A stretch of DNA of 64,000 nt, taken from the NCBI GenBank assembly GCA_000985875.1, contig CCRI01000014.1:111099-175098 (forward strand), in the 5' to 3' direction. The notes under the pieces are model-generated. The model did no database searches. It was not told where the DNA came from and saw nothing but the letters and a program-made list of their open reading frames with translations. This stretch comes from Neorhizobium galegae bv. officinalis (GTDB taxonomy: Bacteria; Pseudomonadota; Alphaproteobacteria; Rhizobiales; Rhizobiaceae). Shown here in pieces: positions 36,112 through 44,924 of this stretch; the first letter of the stretch is position 1, and each line of letters begins with the position of its first letter. The position numbers and the translations under genes were made by a program.

Positions 36112-36954
36112 TTATCCTTTCAGGCCCGCCAGCATCACACCGCGGACGATGTAGCGCTGCAGGACGAGGAAGACGAGAAGAGTGGGAAGGGTGGCGATCG
36201 CCGCCCCCGTCATGATCATTTCCCACTGGATGGACTGCTCGACCGCGAAGCTCGAAAGCCCGACCGGCAGCGTATAGAGTTCCTTGCTGGTGGTGACGAT
36301 CAGCGGCCAGAAGAACGCCGTCCAGTTGCCGAGGAAGGTGAAGATCGCGAGCGCCGAGAGCGCCGGCGTCACCAGCGGCAGAGCCACTTTCCACCAGATC
36401 TGGAATTCGTTGAGCCCGTCGACGCGCGCAGCCTCGATAAAATCGTTCGGCACGGTTTCGAAGAACTGCTTCATCAGGAAGGTGCCGAAGGCCGTCATCA
36501 TGCCGGGAAACATGATGCCCCAGTAGCTGTCCAGCCAGCCGAGCTGGCTCGACATCAGGTACCACGGGATGACCAGCATCTCGGTCGGGATCATCAGCGT
36601 CGAGAGGATCGCGATGAAGATGAAATAGCGCCCGCGAAACTCGAACTTGGCGAGCGTATAACCGACGAGGCTGTCGAAGAAGCAGTTCGACACGGTGACG
36701 AGGACGGCGATCAGCGTCGAATTGAAGAACCAGCGCATGAACCGCCCGTCGGCGAGCACCGCGATATAGTTAGCAAGCGTCGGCGCCGCGGGAATGAGGC
36801 GCAGGTCGTAGATCTGGTCCGCCGTCTTCAGCGATGTCGAGAACATGAAGGCGAGCGGCGACACCATGATCAGGCCGCCGATGAACAGCACGGTCCAGGT
36901 GACGATCAGGCCGGGGCGGATCCTGCCGTGGCTGAGGCGAGTGGCTTCGCTCAT
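36112..36954 (-). CDS. Sugar ABC transporter permease (MalG/UgpE type)
   Basis: This 280-aa permease has six membrane segments and the EAA loop AARVDGLNEFQIWWKVALP (about residues 186-204). I placed the start at the ATG at 36954, which overlaps the upstream permease stop by 4 bases. The same frame remains open far upstream, but that extension is the shadow of the first permease. It lies 4 bases before the ArgH-like gene. Confidence 0.9.
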   Translation of the reverse strand: MSEATRLSHGRIRPGLIVTWTVLFIGGLIMVSPLAFMFSTSLKTADQIYDLRLIPAAPTLANYIAVLADGRFMRWFFNSTLIAVLVTVSNCFFDSLVGYTLAKFEFRGRYFIFIAILSTLMIPTEMLVIPWYLMSSQLGWLDSYWGIMFPGMMTAFGTFLMKQFFETVPNDFIEAARVDGLNEFQIWWKVALPLVTPALSALAIFTFLGNWTAFFWPLIVTTSKELYTLPVGLSSFAVEQSIQWEMIMTGAAIATLPTLLVFLVLQRYIVRGVMLAGLKG

Positions 36955-37886
36955 TTCTTTTCCCTCAGGATCCAGAGCTGCAGCAATGAGACGATCAGCA
37001 GGATGGTGAACAGCACCACCGTCTGCGCTGCCGCGTACCCCATCGCATAGGAGTTGAAGGCGGTCTGGTAGATCATCAGAACCAGCGGCTTGGTCGATCC
37101 GAGCGGTCCGCCGGGATCGTTGGTGGTCATGTTGTAGACCTGGTCGAAGATGCGCAGGAAGCCGATCGAGGAGAACACCACGAGGAAGACGGTGGTCGGT
37201 TTCAGGAGCGGCAGGGTGATCTTGCGGAGAATCGCCCATTCGCCGAGGCCGTCGATGCGGGCCGCCTCGTAGAACGTGCCCGGAATGGCGCGCAGGCCGG
37301 CCATGAAGATGATGATCTGGAAGCCGAGGCCGGCCCAGATCGCCGTCACCATGATCGAGAACAGCGCCTGGTCGGTCGAGCGGATGAACGGCTGCTGCGG
37401 AATGCCGAGCATGCCGAACACGTCGTTGATGACGCCGATCGGCGGCGGCTGGTAGAACCAGCGCCAGACCCAGGCCATCGCCGCCGCCGTGGTCAGGAAC
37501 GGCAGAAAATACAGCGCCCGGATGAGATTGTGCATGAAGCGGACGCGATCGAGGAAAAAGGCGATCGTGAACGCGAGCACGAGGCTGATCGGCGTACCGA
37601 TGATCAGGTAGGTGAACGTGTTCTTGAACACCTTCCAGAACTGCGGGTCCTTGAAGAGCTTGATATAGTTGGCGAACCACACGAGCTTCGGCGGCCGCAC
37701 CAGATCCCAGCTTGTGAGCGACAGGTAGAAGGCCTGAAAGGTCGGGTAGAAGCGGATGATCGTGTAGAAAAGGATCGGTACCGCCAGAAAACTCCAGACC
37801 CAGAGGAGCCGTTTCGTCCGCATGGACAGTCCGCCACCGGAGCCGGAGCGGCCGGATGCCGCCCCCTGTTGTTCAATCGCTGCCAT
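36951..37886 (-). CDS. Sugar ABC transporter permease (MalF/UgpA type)
   Basis: This 311-aa permease has six membrane segments, the longer periplasmic loop expected of the MalF type, and the EAA loop AARIDGLGEWAILRKITLP (about residues 212-230). GGAG lies 6 bases before the ATG at 37886; a GTG four codons upstream is less likely. It follows the binding-protein gene by 30 bases. Confidence 0.88.
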   Translation of the reverse strand: MAAIEQQGAASGRSGSGGGLSMRTKRLLWVWSFLAVPILFYTIIRFYPTFQAFYLSLTSWDLVRPPKLVWFANYIKLFKDPQFWKVFKNTFTYLIIGTPISLVLAFTIAFFLDRVRFMHNLIRALYFLPFLTTAAAMAWVWRWFYQPPPIGVINDVFGMLGIPQQPFIRSTDQALFSIMVTAIWAGLGFQIIIFMAGLRAIPGTFYEAARIDGLGEWAILRKITLPLLKPTTVFLVVFSSIGFLRIFDQVYNMTTNDPGGPLGSTKPLVLMIYQTAFNSYAMGYAAAQTVVLFTILLIVSLLQLWILREKK

Positions 37887-37916
37887 GACCGGCTCCACTC
37901 GGCTTGATCAAGGGGA

Positions 37917-39170
37917 TTACGGCTTGGCCGCGTCGATCATTTCCTGCTCGGCTTCGGCGGCCTGAGCGAGCGAATCCTTGGTCGACTGACCTTCGAGCAG
38001 CACGCGGTTGACCATGTCGATCGCGTTCTGACGCTGACCCTGCTCATCCTTGAAGAGCGTCGTGTGGGCGTATTCCAGGCCTTTCAGGAACGGCGCGTAG
38101 ATCGGGTCCTTCAGGTTGGCGTCGGTGAGCGCCGCAGAACGCAGCGCCGGCAGCTCACCCACCGTCTTCAGCCAGATCTCCATGGCGGCAGGCGAGGTGA
38201 TGTAGGCAAGGAACTTCTTGGAAGCTTCCAGTTCTTCGCCCTTGGCCTTGGCGCTGATGCCGTTGGCGAAATAGCTCGCATAGTTGGAGCGCACGCCTTG
38301 CGCATTTGCCGGCAGTTCGGTCACGCCCCATTCGAAGTCCTTGATGGACTTGAACGAGCCGAGGCGGAAGGTCCCGTCGATGGTCATGCCGGCCTTGCCG
38401 CCGCGGAAGGCGGCCTGGCCTTCGTCCATGAAGCCTGCCTTGCCGATCTTCTTTTCAAGCTGCAGGCTGGTGTAGAAGTTGAGTGCCTTGAGGCCGGCCT
38501 CGTTGTTGTAATTGACCTTGGTATCGCCGTCCTTGTAGGGCTCGCCGCCGAACTGGCGGATCAGCACTTCGCGCCACCACTGGTGATCCTGGCCGCCCAT
38601 GTCGACCGTCGAGCCGGCAACCACGATATTGCCCGAGCCGTCGAGCTTGGCGATCTTCTGGCCGGCGGCGACAAATTCATCGAGCGTCTTCGGCGGGTTG
38701 CTCGGGTCGAGGCCGGCTTCGGTGAAGAGTTTCTTGTTGTAGAACAGGGCGAGCGAGCGCACGGCCGTCGGCAGGCCGTAATATTCGCCGTCGCGCTTCA
38801 TGGCCGAAACGATCGGGAAGAAGTCCTTCTCGATCTTGTCATGCGGGAAGGCGTCCTTCGGCAGCGGGGCAAGAAGGCCGCCGGCGACGAATTTGTCGAG
38901 CCAGCCGTAGAAGAGCTGGATGACGTCCGGCGCGTTGCCGGCCATGTTGGCGGCGATCACGCGCGTCTGGTAGTCGGCATAGGGGAAGGTGACCTGCTTG
39001 ACGGTGATGCCCGGATTGGCCTTCTGGAACTCGGCGATCAACTGGTCCATCGCCTTCACGCGCGTGTCGAAGACATACTGCCAGTATTCGATTTCGACCG
39101 CCTGCGCGGCATTGAATGCGAACGTGCTGAAACCGGCGACGAGTCCGGCGAACAAAGTTGCCTTGCGCAT
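37917..39170 (-). CDS. Sugar ABC transporter substrate-binding protein
   Basis: This 417-aa family 1 binding protein starts at the ATG at 39170, where GGAGG and a clear signal peptide are found (MRKATLFAGLVAGFSTFAFN, cleavage near AQA-VE). The in-frame extension to 39350 crosses the promoter region and was rejected. It is first in a six-gene operon (binding protein, two permeases, ArgH-like lyase, ATPase, PfkB kinase). Its ligand is unknown; a sugar or sugar conjugate is likely. Confidence 0.9.
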   Translation of the reverse strand: MRKATLFAGLVAGFSTFAFNAAQAVEIEYWQYVFDTRVKAMDQLIAEFQKANPGITVKQVTFPYADYQTRVIAANMAGNAPDVIQLFYGWLDKFVAGGLLAPLPKDAFPHDKIEKDFFPIVSAMKRDGEYYGLPTAVRSLALFYNKKLFTEAGLDPSNPPKTLDEFVAAGQKIAKLDGSGNIVVAGSTVDMGGQDHQWWREVLIRQFGGEPYKDGDTKVNYNNEAGLKALNFYTSLQLEKKIGKAGFMDEGQAAFRGGKAGMTIDGTFRLGSFKSIKDFEWGVTELPANAQGVRSNYASYFANGISAKAKGEELEASKKFLAYITSPAAMEIWLKTVGELPALRSAALTDANLKDPIYAPFLKGLEYAHTTLFKDEQGQRQNAIDMVNRVLLEGQSTKDSLAQAAEAEQEMIDAAKP

Positions 39171-39348
39171 GTGAGCCTCCATTTGCCCCGCCGGGTGCAC
39201 CGGTCTTGGGGTCTGATTGTTCCCTGCATTCGGACGCGACCTGCAGCCCGACGCGTTTATTGGTTTCGGGAGACGAACCTCCCTTCCAAGCGCTGCGGCG
39301 CTTTGCCCCAGCCCTCCCCTTACGCTTTCCTGAGTGAGGTCGTTTGTC

Positions 39349-39378
39349 AATAAGATAATTTACTTGAATTATTCTATT
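39349..39378. promoter_or_regulatory. 30-bp imperfect palindrome, candidate ROK operator
   Basis: Twenty-two of 30 positions are dyad-symmetric in this AT-rich block, with matching arms AATA, ATAATT and AATTAT, TATT. It lies in the 260-bp gap between the divergent binding-protein gene and the ROK regulator gene, 53 bases before the regulator start. Size and AT content fit ROK-family repressor sites. Confidence 0.6.
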
Positions 39379-39430
39379 GCGGGATGCCGTTTTCCGGCGT
39401 TATGAATTCTGCCAACCTAAGGTGGGCGAG

Positions 39431-40657
39431 ATGACCATACACACGATCGGCACACACCCGGTGGCTATCGGCAAGAACCCCGAACGGAGCCGCGAGCACA
39501 ATCGCCGCGTCGTGCTGGATGTGGTGCGCCGCCACGGTTCGCTCGGCCGCGCCCACATTGCCAAGCTCACCCAGCTGACGCCTCAGGCCGTCGCCAATAT
39601 CGTCGACGAACTCGCCGGCGAGGGCCTGCTGATGGAAATGGGCCGGCTGAAATCCGGCCGCGGCCAGCCGCCGATCCAGTTCGCGGTCAATCCGGAAGGT
39701 GGCGCGACAATCGGTGTCGAAATAGCCGCCGACCACATGGTGACGGTGGCGCTCGACCTGTCCGGCGGGCTCCGGGCAAAGCGCATCACGCCGTTGAAAG
39801 ATACCACGCCCGGGCACATCCTTACCGCTTTCGCAGCGGAGCTTGCAGCGGTCACGGAACTGGTCGGTGCAAAGCTGCTCGGCACCGGCGTCGTCATGCC
39901 GGGCCCGTTCGAGATCGACGGCATGACTTCGGTCGGCCCGACGACGCTGCCGGGCTGGGCAGGGCTCGATGCCGCCCAGGCGCTCAGCGAAGCCTGCGGC
40001 CATGCGGTCATCGTTGAAAACGACGCGACGGCCGCCGCCGTCGGCGAGCGGCTGTTCGGCGCGGGTCTGGCGATCTCCAATTTCTGCATGATCTATTTCG
40101 GCGTCGGTATCGGCCTCGGCATCATCCAGGACGGCGCGCCCTATCGCGGCGCCTTCGGCAATGCCGGCGAAATCGGCCACGTCACCGTCGTGCCGAAGGG
40201 CAGGCTTTGCCCCTCTTGCGGCCAGCTCGGCTGCCTGGAAGGTTATGTTTCCGCCTATGTGCTCAAGGAAAAACTGAGCTGCGTCGGCATTTCCGACACC
40301 GAGTTTTCCGATCTCGAAAAGCTCCATGCCGACCGCCATCCGGTCGTCGAGGAATGGATCGACGAGGCGGCGACTTATCTCGGCCCAATGGTCGCCATGC
40401 TCGAAAACATCCTCGATCCGCAGACCGTCATCCTCGGCGGCGCGCTTCCGGATGCCATTATCGAGGACATCGTCGCCCGCATGGGCAACCTGCCGACCTC
40501 GGTCGCCAGCCGCAGGCAGCGCGATCTGCCCCGCGTGCTGCGCGGCCAGACGGGACAATTGACCGCAGCACTCGGCGCCGCCGCCCTTCCGCTTTTCGAC
40601 ATGGTGACGCCCAAGCTGGAGACCTCGCTTGCAGCGCCTGCCGATATTTCCGCCTGA
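39431..40657 (+). CDS. ROK family transcriptional regulator
   Basis: This 408-aa protein has an N-terminal winged HTH (about residues 20-75, with LGRAHIAKLTQLTPQAVANI) followed by a ROK sugar-kinase-like domain. That domain has the zinc site CPSCGQLGCLEGY (about 261-273) and the GNAGEIGHVTV block (about 245-255). Such proteins are sugar-responsive repressors (NagC, XylR, Mlc types). I placed the start at the ATG at 39431 after GGTGGGCGAG. It is divergent from the ABC operon and 18 bases before the PIG-L gene, so it likely controls both. Confidence 0.87.
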   Translation: MTIHTIGTHPVAIGKNPERSREHNRRVVLDVVRRHGSLGRAHIAKLTQLTPQAVANIVDELAGEGLLMEMGRLKSGRGQPPIQFAVNPEGGATIGVEIAADHMVTVALDLSGGLRAKRITPLKDTTPGHILTAFAAELAAVTELVGAKLLGTGVVMPGPFEIDGMTSVGPTTLPGWAGLDAAQALSEACGHAVIVENDATAAAVGERLFGAGLAISNFCMIYFGVGIGLGIIQDGAPYRGAFGNAGEIGHVTVVPKGRLCPSCGQLGCLEGYVSAYVLKEKLSCVGISDTEFSDLEKLHADRHPVVEEWIDEAATYLGPMVAMLENILDPQTVILGGALPDAIIEDIVARMGNLPTSVASRRQRDLPRVLRGQTGQLTAALGAAALPLFDMVTPKLETSLAAPADISA

Positions 40658-40675
40658 CCGATTGGAGAACCTTTC

Positions 40676-43078
40676 ATGCTGACCGCCCGCGAACGCATCG
40701 AACGGCAGATGGCCGATCCCTCGCTCGTCCGGCTCCATCGCAAGCTGACGCGGCTGAAGTCGACGGTCACGATGATGAACACCGGCGCCCATCCCGACGA
40801 CGAGCAGAACGGCATGCTCGCCTGGTTCCGCCTTGGCCTCGGCATGCGCGTCATCATCGCCTGCTCGACGCGCGGCGAGGGCGGCCAGAATGCACTCGGT
40901 CCCGAACGCCTCGGCCCGCTTGGCGTCATCCGTTCCCGCGAGCTGGAAGAGGCTGCCCGCGCGATCGACAGCGATGTCTCCTGGCTCGGCCACGGCCCCA
41001 CCGACCCGGTCCACGATTTTGGCTTCTCCAAGGATGGCGACGCCACCTTCACCCGCTGGGGCGAGGCCCGCACGGTCGAACGCCTGGTGCGCGCCTACCG
41101 CATGGAACGCCCGGATATCGTCATCCCGACCTTCCTCGACGTGCCTGGCCAGCACGGCCACCACCGCGCCATGACACGGGCCGCCGAGACGGCGATTACG
41201 CTCGCAGCCGACCCCAATGCCTATCCGGAACATTTCACCGAAGGCCTGAAGCCCTGGAAGGTCGCCAAATATTACCTGCCGGCCTGGTCGGGCGGCGGCG
41301 ATACCTATGACGACGAAGTGCCGCCGCCGGATACGACGGTCACGGTTCTGGCCAAGGGTCGCGACCCGGCCACCGGCGCGGACTATGACCGGATCGGCGA
41401 ATGGTCGCGTTATTACCACGCGTCCCAGGGCATGGGTCACTGGCCGAAACGCCCGGAGAAGGACTGGCAGCTGCATCTGAAGCTCTCCGCCACGCGCTTG
41501 AAATCCGAGCAGTCGGTGCTCGAGGGCCTGCCGTCATCGCTGACCGTGCTTGCCGGTTTCGCCGGCCTGCCCGCCAATGTGGCGGAAGCCCTGCGCTCCG
41601 CGGACGCCGCCATTGCCGCGGCCTGCGCGGCCTTCCCCGACCGCGATGCGATCATCAGGGCGCTGACCGAGGCCGCCGGCTGGCTGGACATCGTAGCCTC
41701 CGCCGCACCGGAAGAGTTTGCGACCCTGCAGGGCCACCGCATCGCCCGCAAGCAGACGGAAGTCGATGCCGCCATCCTCGATGCCGCGGCGATCTTCGAA
41801 CGCGCCTATGCCGATCCCTCCGTCATTTCCCCCGGTGGTGCGGCAGCGCTCACCGTCGAGCTTGGCGAAGGCGCTTCGAACCACAAGGTCGATGTCGCCC
41901 CGGTACTCCCCGCCGGCGTCTCGTCCTCGGTCCAGTCGCTCGCCCATGACAGGGTGTTCGCGCTGACCGCGGCATCGGACGCGCCGCTCTCCGGCCTCTA
42001 TTTGCCCGCCTGGTCTGCACTCGGCGGGAATGGCCATGCGCATGTAAAAGTCTCGGCCGAGATCGGCGGACGTTTGGTCTCCGGCACATTCGATCTCGAA
42101 GAGCCGTTTGCGGTAACGCCCGCCCAGTCGCTGACCCTGCTGCCGGATGCGCTGCTCGTGCCTCTCGGCACGAAACAGACGGAATGGCCGATCAAGGCCA
42201 ATGTCACCGGCGTCAATGCGCCGGTCTCCTTCAAGACGCCTGCCGGCTGGGTGATGAAAAAAACCGATGACGGCTGGACTGCTTCTTCGACCGATGCGGC
42301 CAAGCCCGGCCTCGTCGAACTCGAACCCCAGATCGACGGTCACCCGGCCTTCCAGGTCACGCCGATCGCCTACCGGCATATCGGCCGCACCAGTTTTCGC
42401 GCGCCCGCTACGCTGAAAATCCTGTCGGTCGATCTGAAGTTGCCTGAAGGCGCGCGGATCGGTTATGTCGGCGCCGGTGCCGATCGCGTCGGCCTGTGGC
42501 TCGCCCGCATGGGCCTCGACGTCACCGAACTCGACGCCCAGGCACTCTCTGGCGATCTCTCACGCTTCACCACCATCGTCGTCGGCATCTTCGCCTTCGG
42601 CATCCGCAAGGACCTTGCCGCTGCGACCGAGCGCCTGCACCGTTTCGTCGAAGAGGGCGGCCACCTCGTCACGCTGTACCACCGCCCGACGGATGGCTGG
42701 GACCCGAACGAAACCCCGGTCCGCCGTATCGAGATCGGTTCGCCGTCGCTGCGCTGGCGCGTCACCGATCCGAGGGCCGAAGTCACCGTGCTGGCTCCCG
42801 AGCATGTGCTTCTCAAGGGACCGAACGTCATCGGTCCGGAAGACTGGCAGGGCTGGGACAAGGAGCGCGGCCTCTATTTCGTCTCCCGCTGGGATGACGT
42901 CTACGAGCCGCTGCTGGCCATGCACGACGCCAACGAACAGCCGCTCAAGGGCGCGCTGATCTCCGCCGCCATCGGCAGGGGCCGCCACACCCATACCAGC
43001 CTCGTGCTGCACCACCAGCTAGACAAGCTCGTTCCCGGTGCCTTCCGGCTGATGGCGAACCTCGTGCAACCGGCGTGA
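40676..43078 (+). CDS. Large PIG-L/LmbE family deacetylase (800 aa)
   Basis: The N-terminal 250 residues are a PIG-L/LmbE zinc deacetylase domain with the AHPDDE motif (residues 38-43) and a second metal segment GQHGHHRAM (about 161-169). The family removes acetyl groups from GlcNAc-type substrates. The remaining 550 residues hold a middle beta-rich region and a C-terminal GATase-like alpha/beta domain (about 590-800). There is no signal peptide, so it should act in the cytoplasm. GGAG precedes the ATG. Most PIG-L proteins are 230-300 aa, so the long C-terminal part is noteworthy. Confidence 0.83.
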   Translation: MLTARERIERQMADPSLVRLHRKLTRLKSTVTMMNTGAHPDDEQNGMLAWFRLGLGMRVIIACSTRGEGGQNALGPERLGPLGVIRSRELEEAARAIDSDVSWLGHGPTDPVHDFGFSKDGDATFTRWGEARTVERLVRAYRMERPDIVIPTFLDVPGQHGHHRAMTRAAETAITLAADPNAYPEHFTEGLKPWKVAKYYLPAWSGGGDTYDDEVPPPDTTVTVLAKGRDPATGADYDRIGEWSRYYHASQGMGHWPKRPEKDWQLHLKLSATRLKSEQSVLEGLPSSLTVLAGFAGLPANVAEALRSADAAIAAACAAFPDRDAIIRALTEAAGWLDIVASAAPEEFATLQGHRIARKQTEVDAAILDAAAIFERAYADPSVISPGGAAALTVELGEGASNHKVDVAPVLPAGVSSSVQSLAHDRVFALTAASDAPLSGLYLPAWSALGGNGHAHVKVSAEIGGRLVSGTFDLEEPFAVTPAQSLTLLPDALLVPLGTKQTEWPIKANVTGVNAPVSFKTPAGWVMKKTDDGWTASSTDAAKPGLVELEPQIDGHPAFQVTPIAYRHIGRTSFRAPATLKILSVDLKLPEGARIGYVGAGADRVGLWLARMGLDVTELDAQALSGDLSRFTTIVVGIFAFGIRKDLAAATERLHRFVEEGGHLVTLYHRPTDGWDPNETPVRRIEIGSPSLRWRVTDPRAEVTVLAPEHVLLKGPNVIGPEDWQGWDKERGLYFVSRWDDVYEPLLAMHDANEQPLKGALISAAIGRGRHTHTSLVLHHQLDKLVPGAFRLMANLVQPA

Positions 43079-43971
43079 GCTCGGAGGCAGCGCCAGAGCC
43101 GGAAGCCGAGCGGGCCTCGAACGCCCGCATCGGCATCGGCTGGCTGCTTCTCGACATGACGCTGGTTTCCGGCGGCATGACGGCGCTGGTGAAGGCGCAA
43201 GGGGCGACCTATCCCGCCTTCCAGCTCGTCTTCATCCGAGCGATGATCGGGCTCCTGTTCATCCTGCCGCTGATCTGGCAGCACCGGGCCGAAATGCGCC
43301 GCGTCAAACACCCATGGCGCAACATCTTTCGCATTTCCTGTAATGCGGTGGCGCTCACCAGCAATTTCCTCGCCATCACCATGCTCCCGCTCGCCATGGT
43401 CAATGCGGTCGGCTTTTCCCGGCCGCTGATCACCATGGCCATGGCGGTTGCGATGCTCGGCGAAACGGTGAGCCGCATCCGCTGGCTCGGCGCCGGCCTC
43501 GCCTTTATCGGCGTGCTGATCGTCATGGCGCCGGGCACGTCGAGCTTCGATGTCGAAGTGCTGGTCGTGCTGGTCTCGGTCGTCTTCGGTTCGCTGGCAA
43601 TCATCCAGACCCGGGCGCTGAAGGACGAGAACACCACCGTGATGATGGTCTTCTACACGGTCGGCCTCGCCGTCATCACCGCCATGCCTGCGGTCTTCAC
43701 GTGGCAGCCCGTCATGCCCTTCGACTGGATCCCGCTGCTCGGCATCGGCTTCCTCGCCCAGCTCGGGCAATATTGTTTCCTGCGCGCCTATCGGATCGCC
43801 GATGCGAGCGTGCTCGCCCCCGTCGGCTACCTCTCGATCGTCTTCGTGACCGTCACCGGCTACGTCTTCTTCGGCGAAGTACCCGAGGCGAGAGTGGTGA
43901 TCGGCGTGATCATCATCCTGGCCGCACTCCAGGGTGCTTCCTGGCTCGACCGACGTCGCGGCCGGGCCTGA
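43075..43971 (+). CDS. EamA/DMT family transporter
   Basis: This 298-aa protein has ten predicted membrane segments in two EamA repeats, a typical drug/metabolite transporter size. The start is a GTG that overlaps the PIG-L stop by 4 bases (GTGA). It may export a product or intermediate of the PIG-L pathway. The family is broad and the substrate cannot be told. Confidence 0.83.
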   Translation: MSSEAAPEPEAERASNARIGIGWLLLDMTLVSGGMTALVKAQGATYPAFQLVFIRAMIGLLFILPLIWQHRAEMRRVKHPWRNIFRISCNAVALTSNFLAITMLPLAMVNAVGFSRPLITMAMAVAMLGETVSRIRWLGAGLAFIGVLIVMAPGTSSFDVEVLVVLVSVVFGSLAIIQTRALKDENTTVMMVFYTVGLAVITAMPAVFTWQPVMPFDWIPLLGIGFLAQLGQYCFLRAYRIADASVLAPVGYLSIVFVTVTGYVFFGEVPEARVVIGVIIILAALQGASWLDRRRGRA

Positions 43972-44041
43972 TTTGGATAGCGAGAACGCCGAGCAGGCGT
44001 TCTGGCCCGGGCGATCAACTTCTACATGTTCGGAGAAAATT

Positions 44042-44117
<76 letters not shown>

Positions 44118-44237
44118 ATCAGGGTGGTCCGGTATTTTCCGGTCCTGGGAAACTCCGCCGGGTGCCTGTAAGGGCTGTCCCGCTGGAGTGGCGGCTTATT
44201 ACTTCCGGTTTACGGAGAGTGCAAGCCGTATTTTGTC

Positions 44238-44268
44238 CGCCCGGCAATTTTTATTGAATTGCCGGGCG
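44238..44268 (-). terminator. Strong 12-bp hairpin after the TIGR02300 gene
   Basis: Positions 44238-44249 pair with 44257-44268 without mismatch, leaving a 7-base T/A-rich loop. It lies just downstream of the minus-strand gene ending at 44286. No proper T-run follows the stem, so termination is likely but not certain. Confidence 0.55.
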
Positions 44269-44285
44269 TTAACTTGAAAATCGGA

Positions 44286-44675
44286 TCAGACTTCGTCGTC
44301 GTCGCCGGTCACGCCGATGATGCCCGACATGTCGTCGTCATCTTCATCTTCGTCGGCTTCCAGGAAGGTATCGTCGTCGTCATCGCCGATATCGACATCG
44401 TCGTCATCGCCGATATCCGGGATATCGTCGCCGCTGGCCGCCTCGTCGCCCTCTTCGAGCGAGACGAGTTCGACTTCCGGATTTTCGGTATCGACTTCCT
44501 GGACGTCTTCTTCCTCGGCCTGTTCCATCTTCTTGGCGGCGCTGTGCTCCTCGAAGAAGGACAGCGGCCAGGATTTGCCGGAATAGGGAGAAACGACCGG
44601 ATCGCGGTTCAGGTCGTAGAATTTCTTGCCGGTATCGGGGTCGGTTCGCTTGGTTCCGAGTTCCGCTTTTGCCAC
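44286..44675 (-). CDS. TIGR02300 family acidic protein
   Basis: This 129-aa protein has the conserved head of the family (LGTKRTDPDTGKKFYDLN, residues 6-23, then DPVVSPYSGKSWP) and a long tail made almost wholly of Asp and Glu (about residues 50-128). I chose the GTG at 44675 because the family begins there; the frame extends upstream without sense and across the neighbouring promoter. The function is unknown. The family is restricted to Alphaproteobacteria and usually sits beside the aroA-cmk-rpsA block. Confidence 0.85.
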   Translation of the reverse strand: MAKAELGTKRTDPDTGKKFYDLNRDPVVSPYSGKSWPLSFFEEHSAAKKMEQAEEEDVQEVDTENPEVELVSLEEGDEAASGDDIPDIGDDDDVDIGDDDDDTFLEADEDEDDDDMSGIIGVTGDDDEV

Positions 44676-44755
44676 AGTCAGAGCCTCATGGGATGGCCGA
44701 ATAGTTCGGCGCGCCGCTTGTATCGCGGCTTTATAGGGTGAAAATCTAAGCCGGT

Positions 44756-44813
44756 CCCCATAAGGCCTGCGCTCTTTGTTGTCAAAGACAAACTTTTCAT
44801 GGACCCCATAAGG
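44756..44813. promoter_or_regulatory. Repeats upstream of paiB
   Basis: A direct repeat CCCCATAAGG occurs at 44756-44765 and 44804-44813. Between them lies the 13-bp palindrome TTGTCAAAGACAA (44779-44791). They sit in the divergent gap between the TIGR02300 gene and paiB and could bind a regulator. No family can be named. Confidence 0.35.
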
Positions 44814-44924
44814 GCGAAAGCGGTGACCGATCCCAGGCTTTATGTTAGTCAGGACGGCAAAATTCCACCACGACGGGCAGGCCCCGCCGCCCGCCGCGGG
44901 CGGAAGCCACAAGAGGTCGAGACC

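Noticed and set aside
36112..37680. Apparent 522-aa single protein covering two permease regions
   Set aside because: Only the last 280 residues are a permease; the first part is an Arg/His/Pro-rich shadow of the upstream permease read in another frame. The true start is the ATG at 36954.
39374..41476. 700-codon minus-strand open frame
   Set aside because: It covers the ROK and PIG-L genes in antisense and has no recognisable domain; both plus-strand genes have strong motifs.
43984..44002. Hairpin GAACGCC/GGCGTTC between the EamA gene and tRNA-Ala
   Set aside because: Only 7 bp and no T-run on either strand; it may end transcription but the evidence is too weak to list.
44799..44924. 42-codon N-terminal extension of paiB
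   Set aside because: The family begins at MYQPPH with GAGG just upstream; the extension is Arg/Pro-rich and overlaps the promoter repeats.
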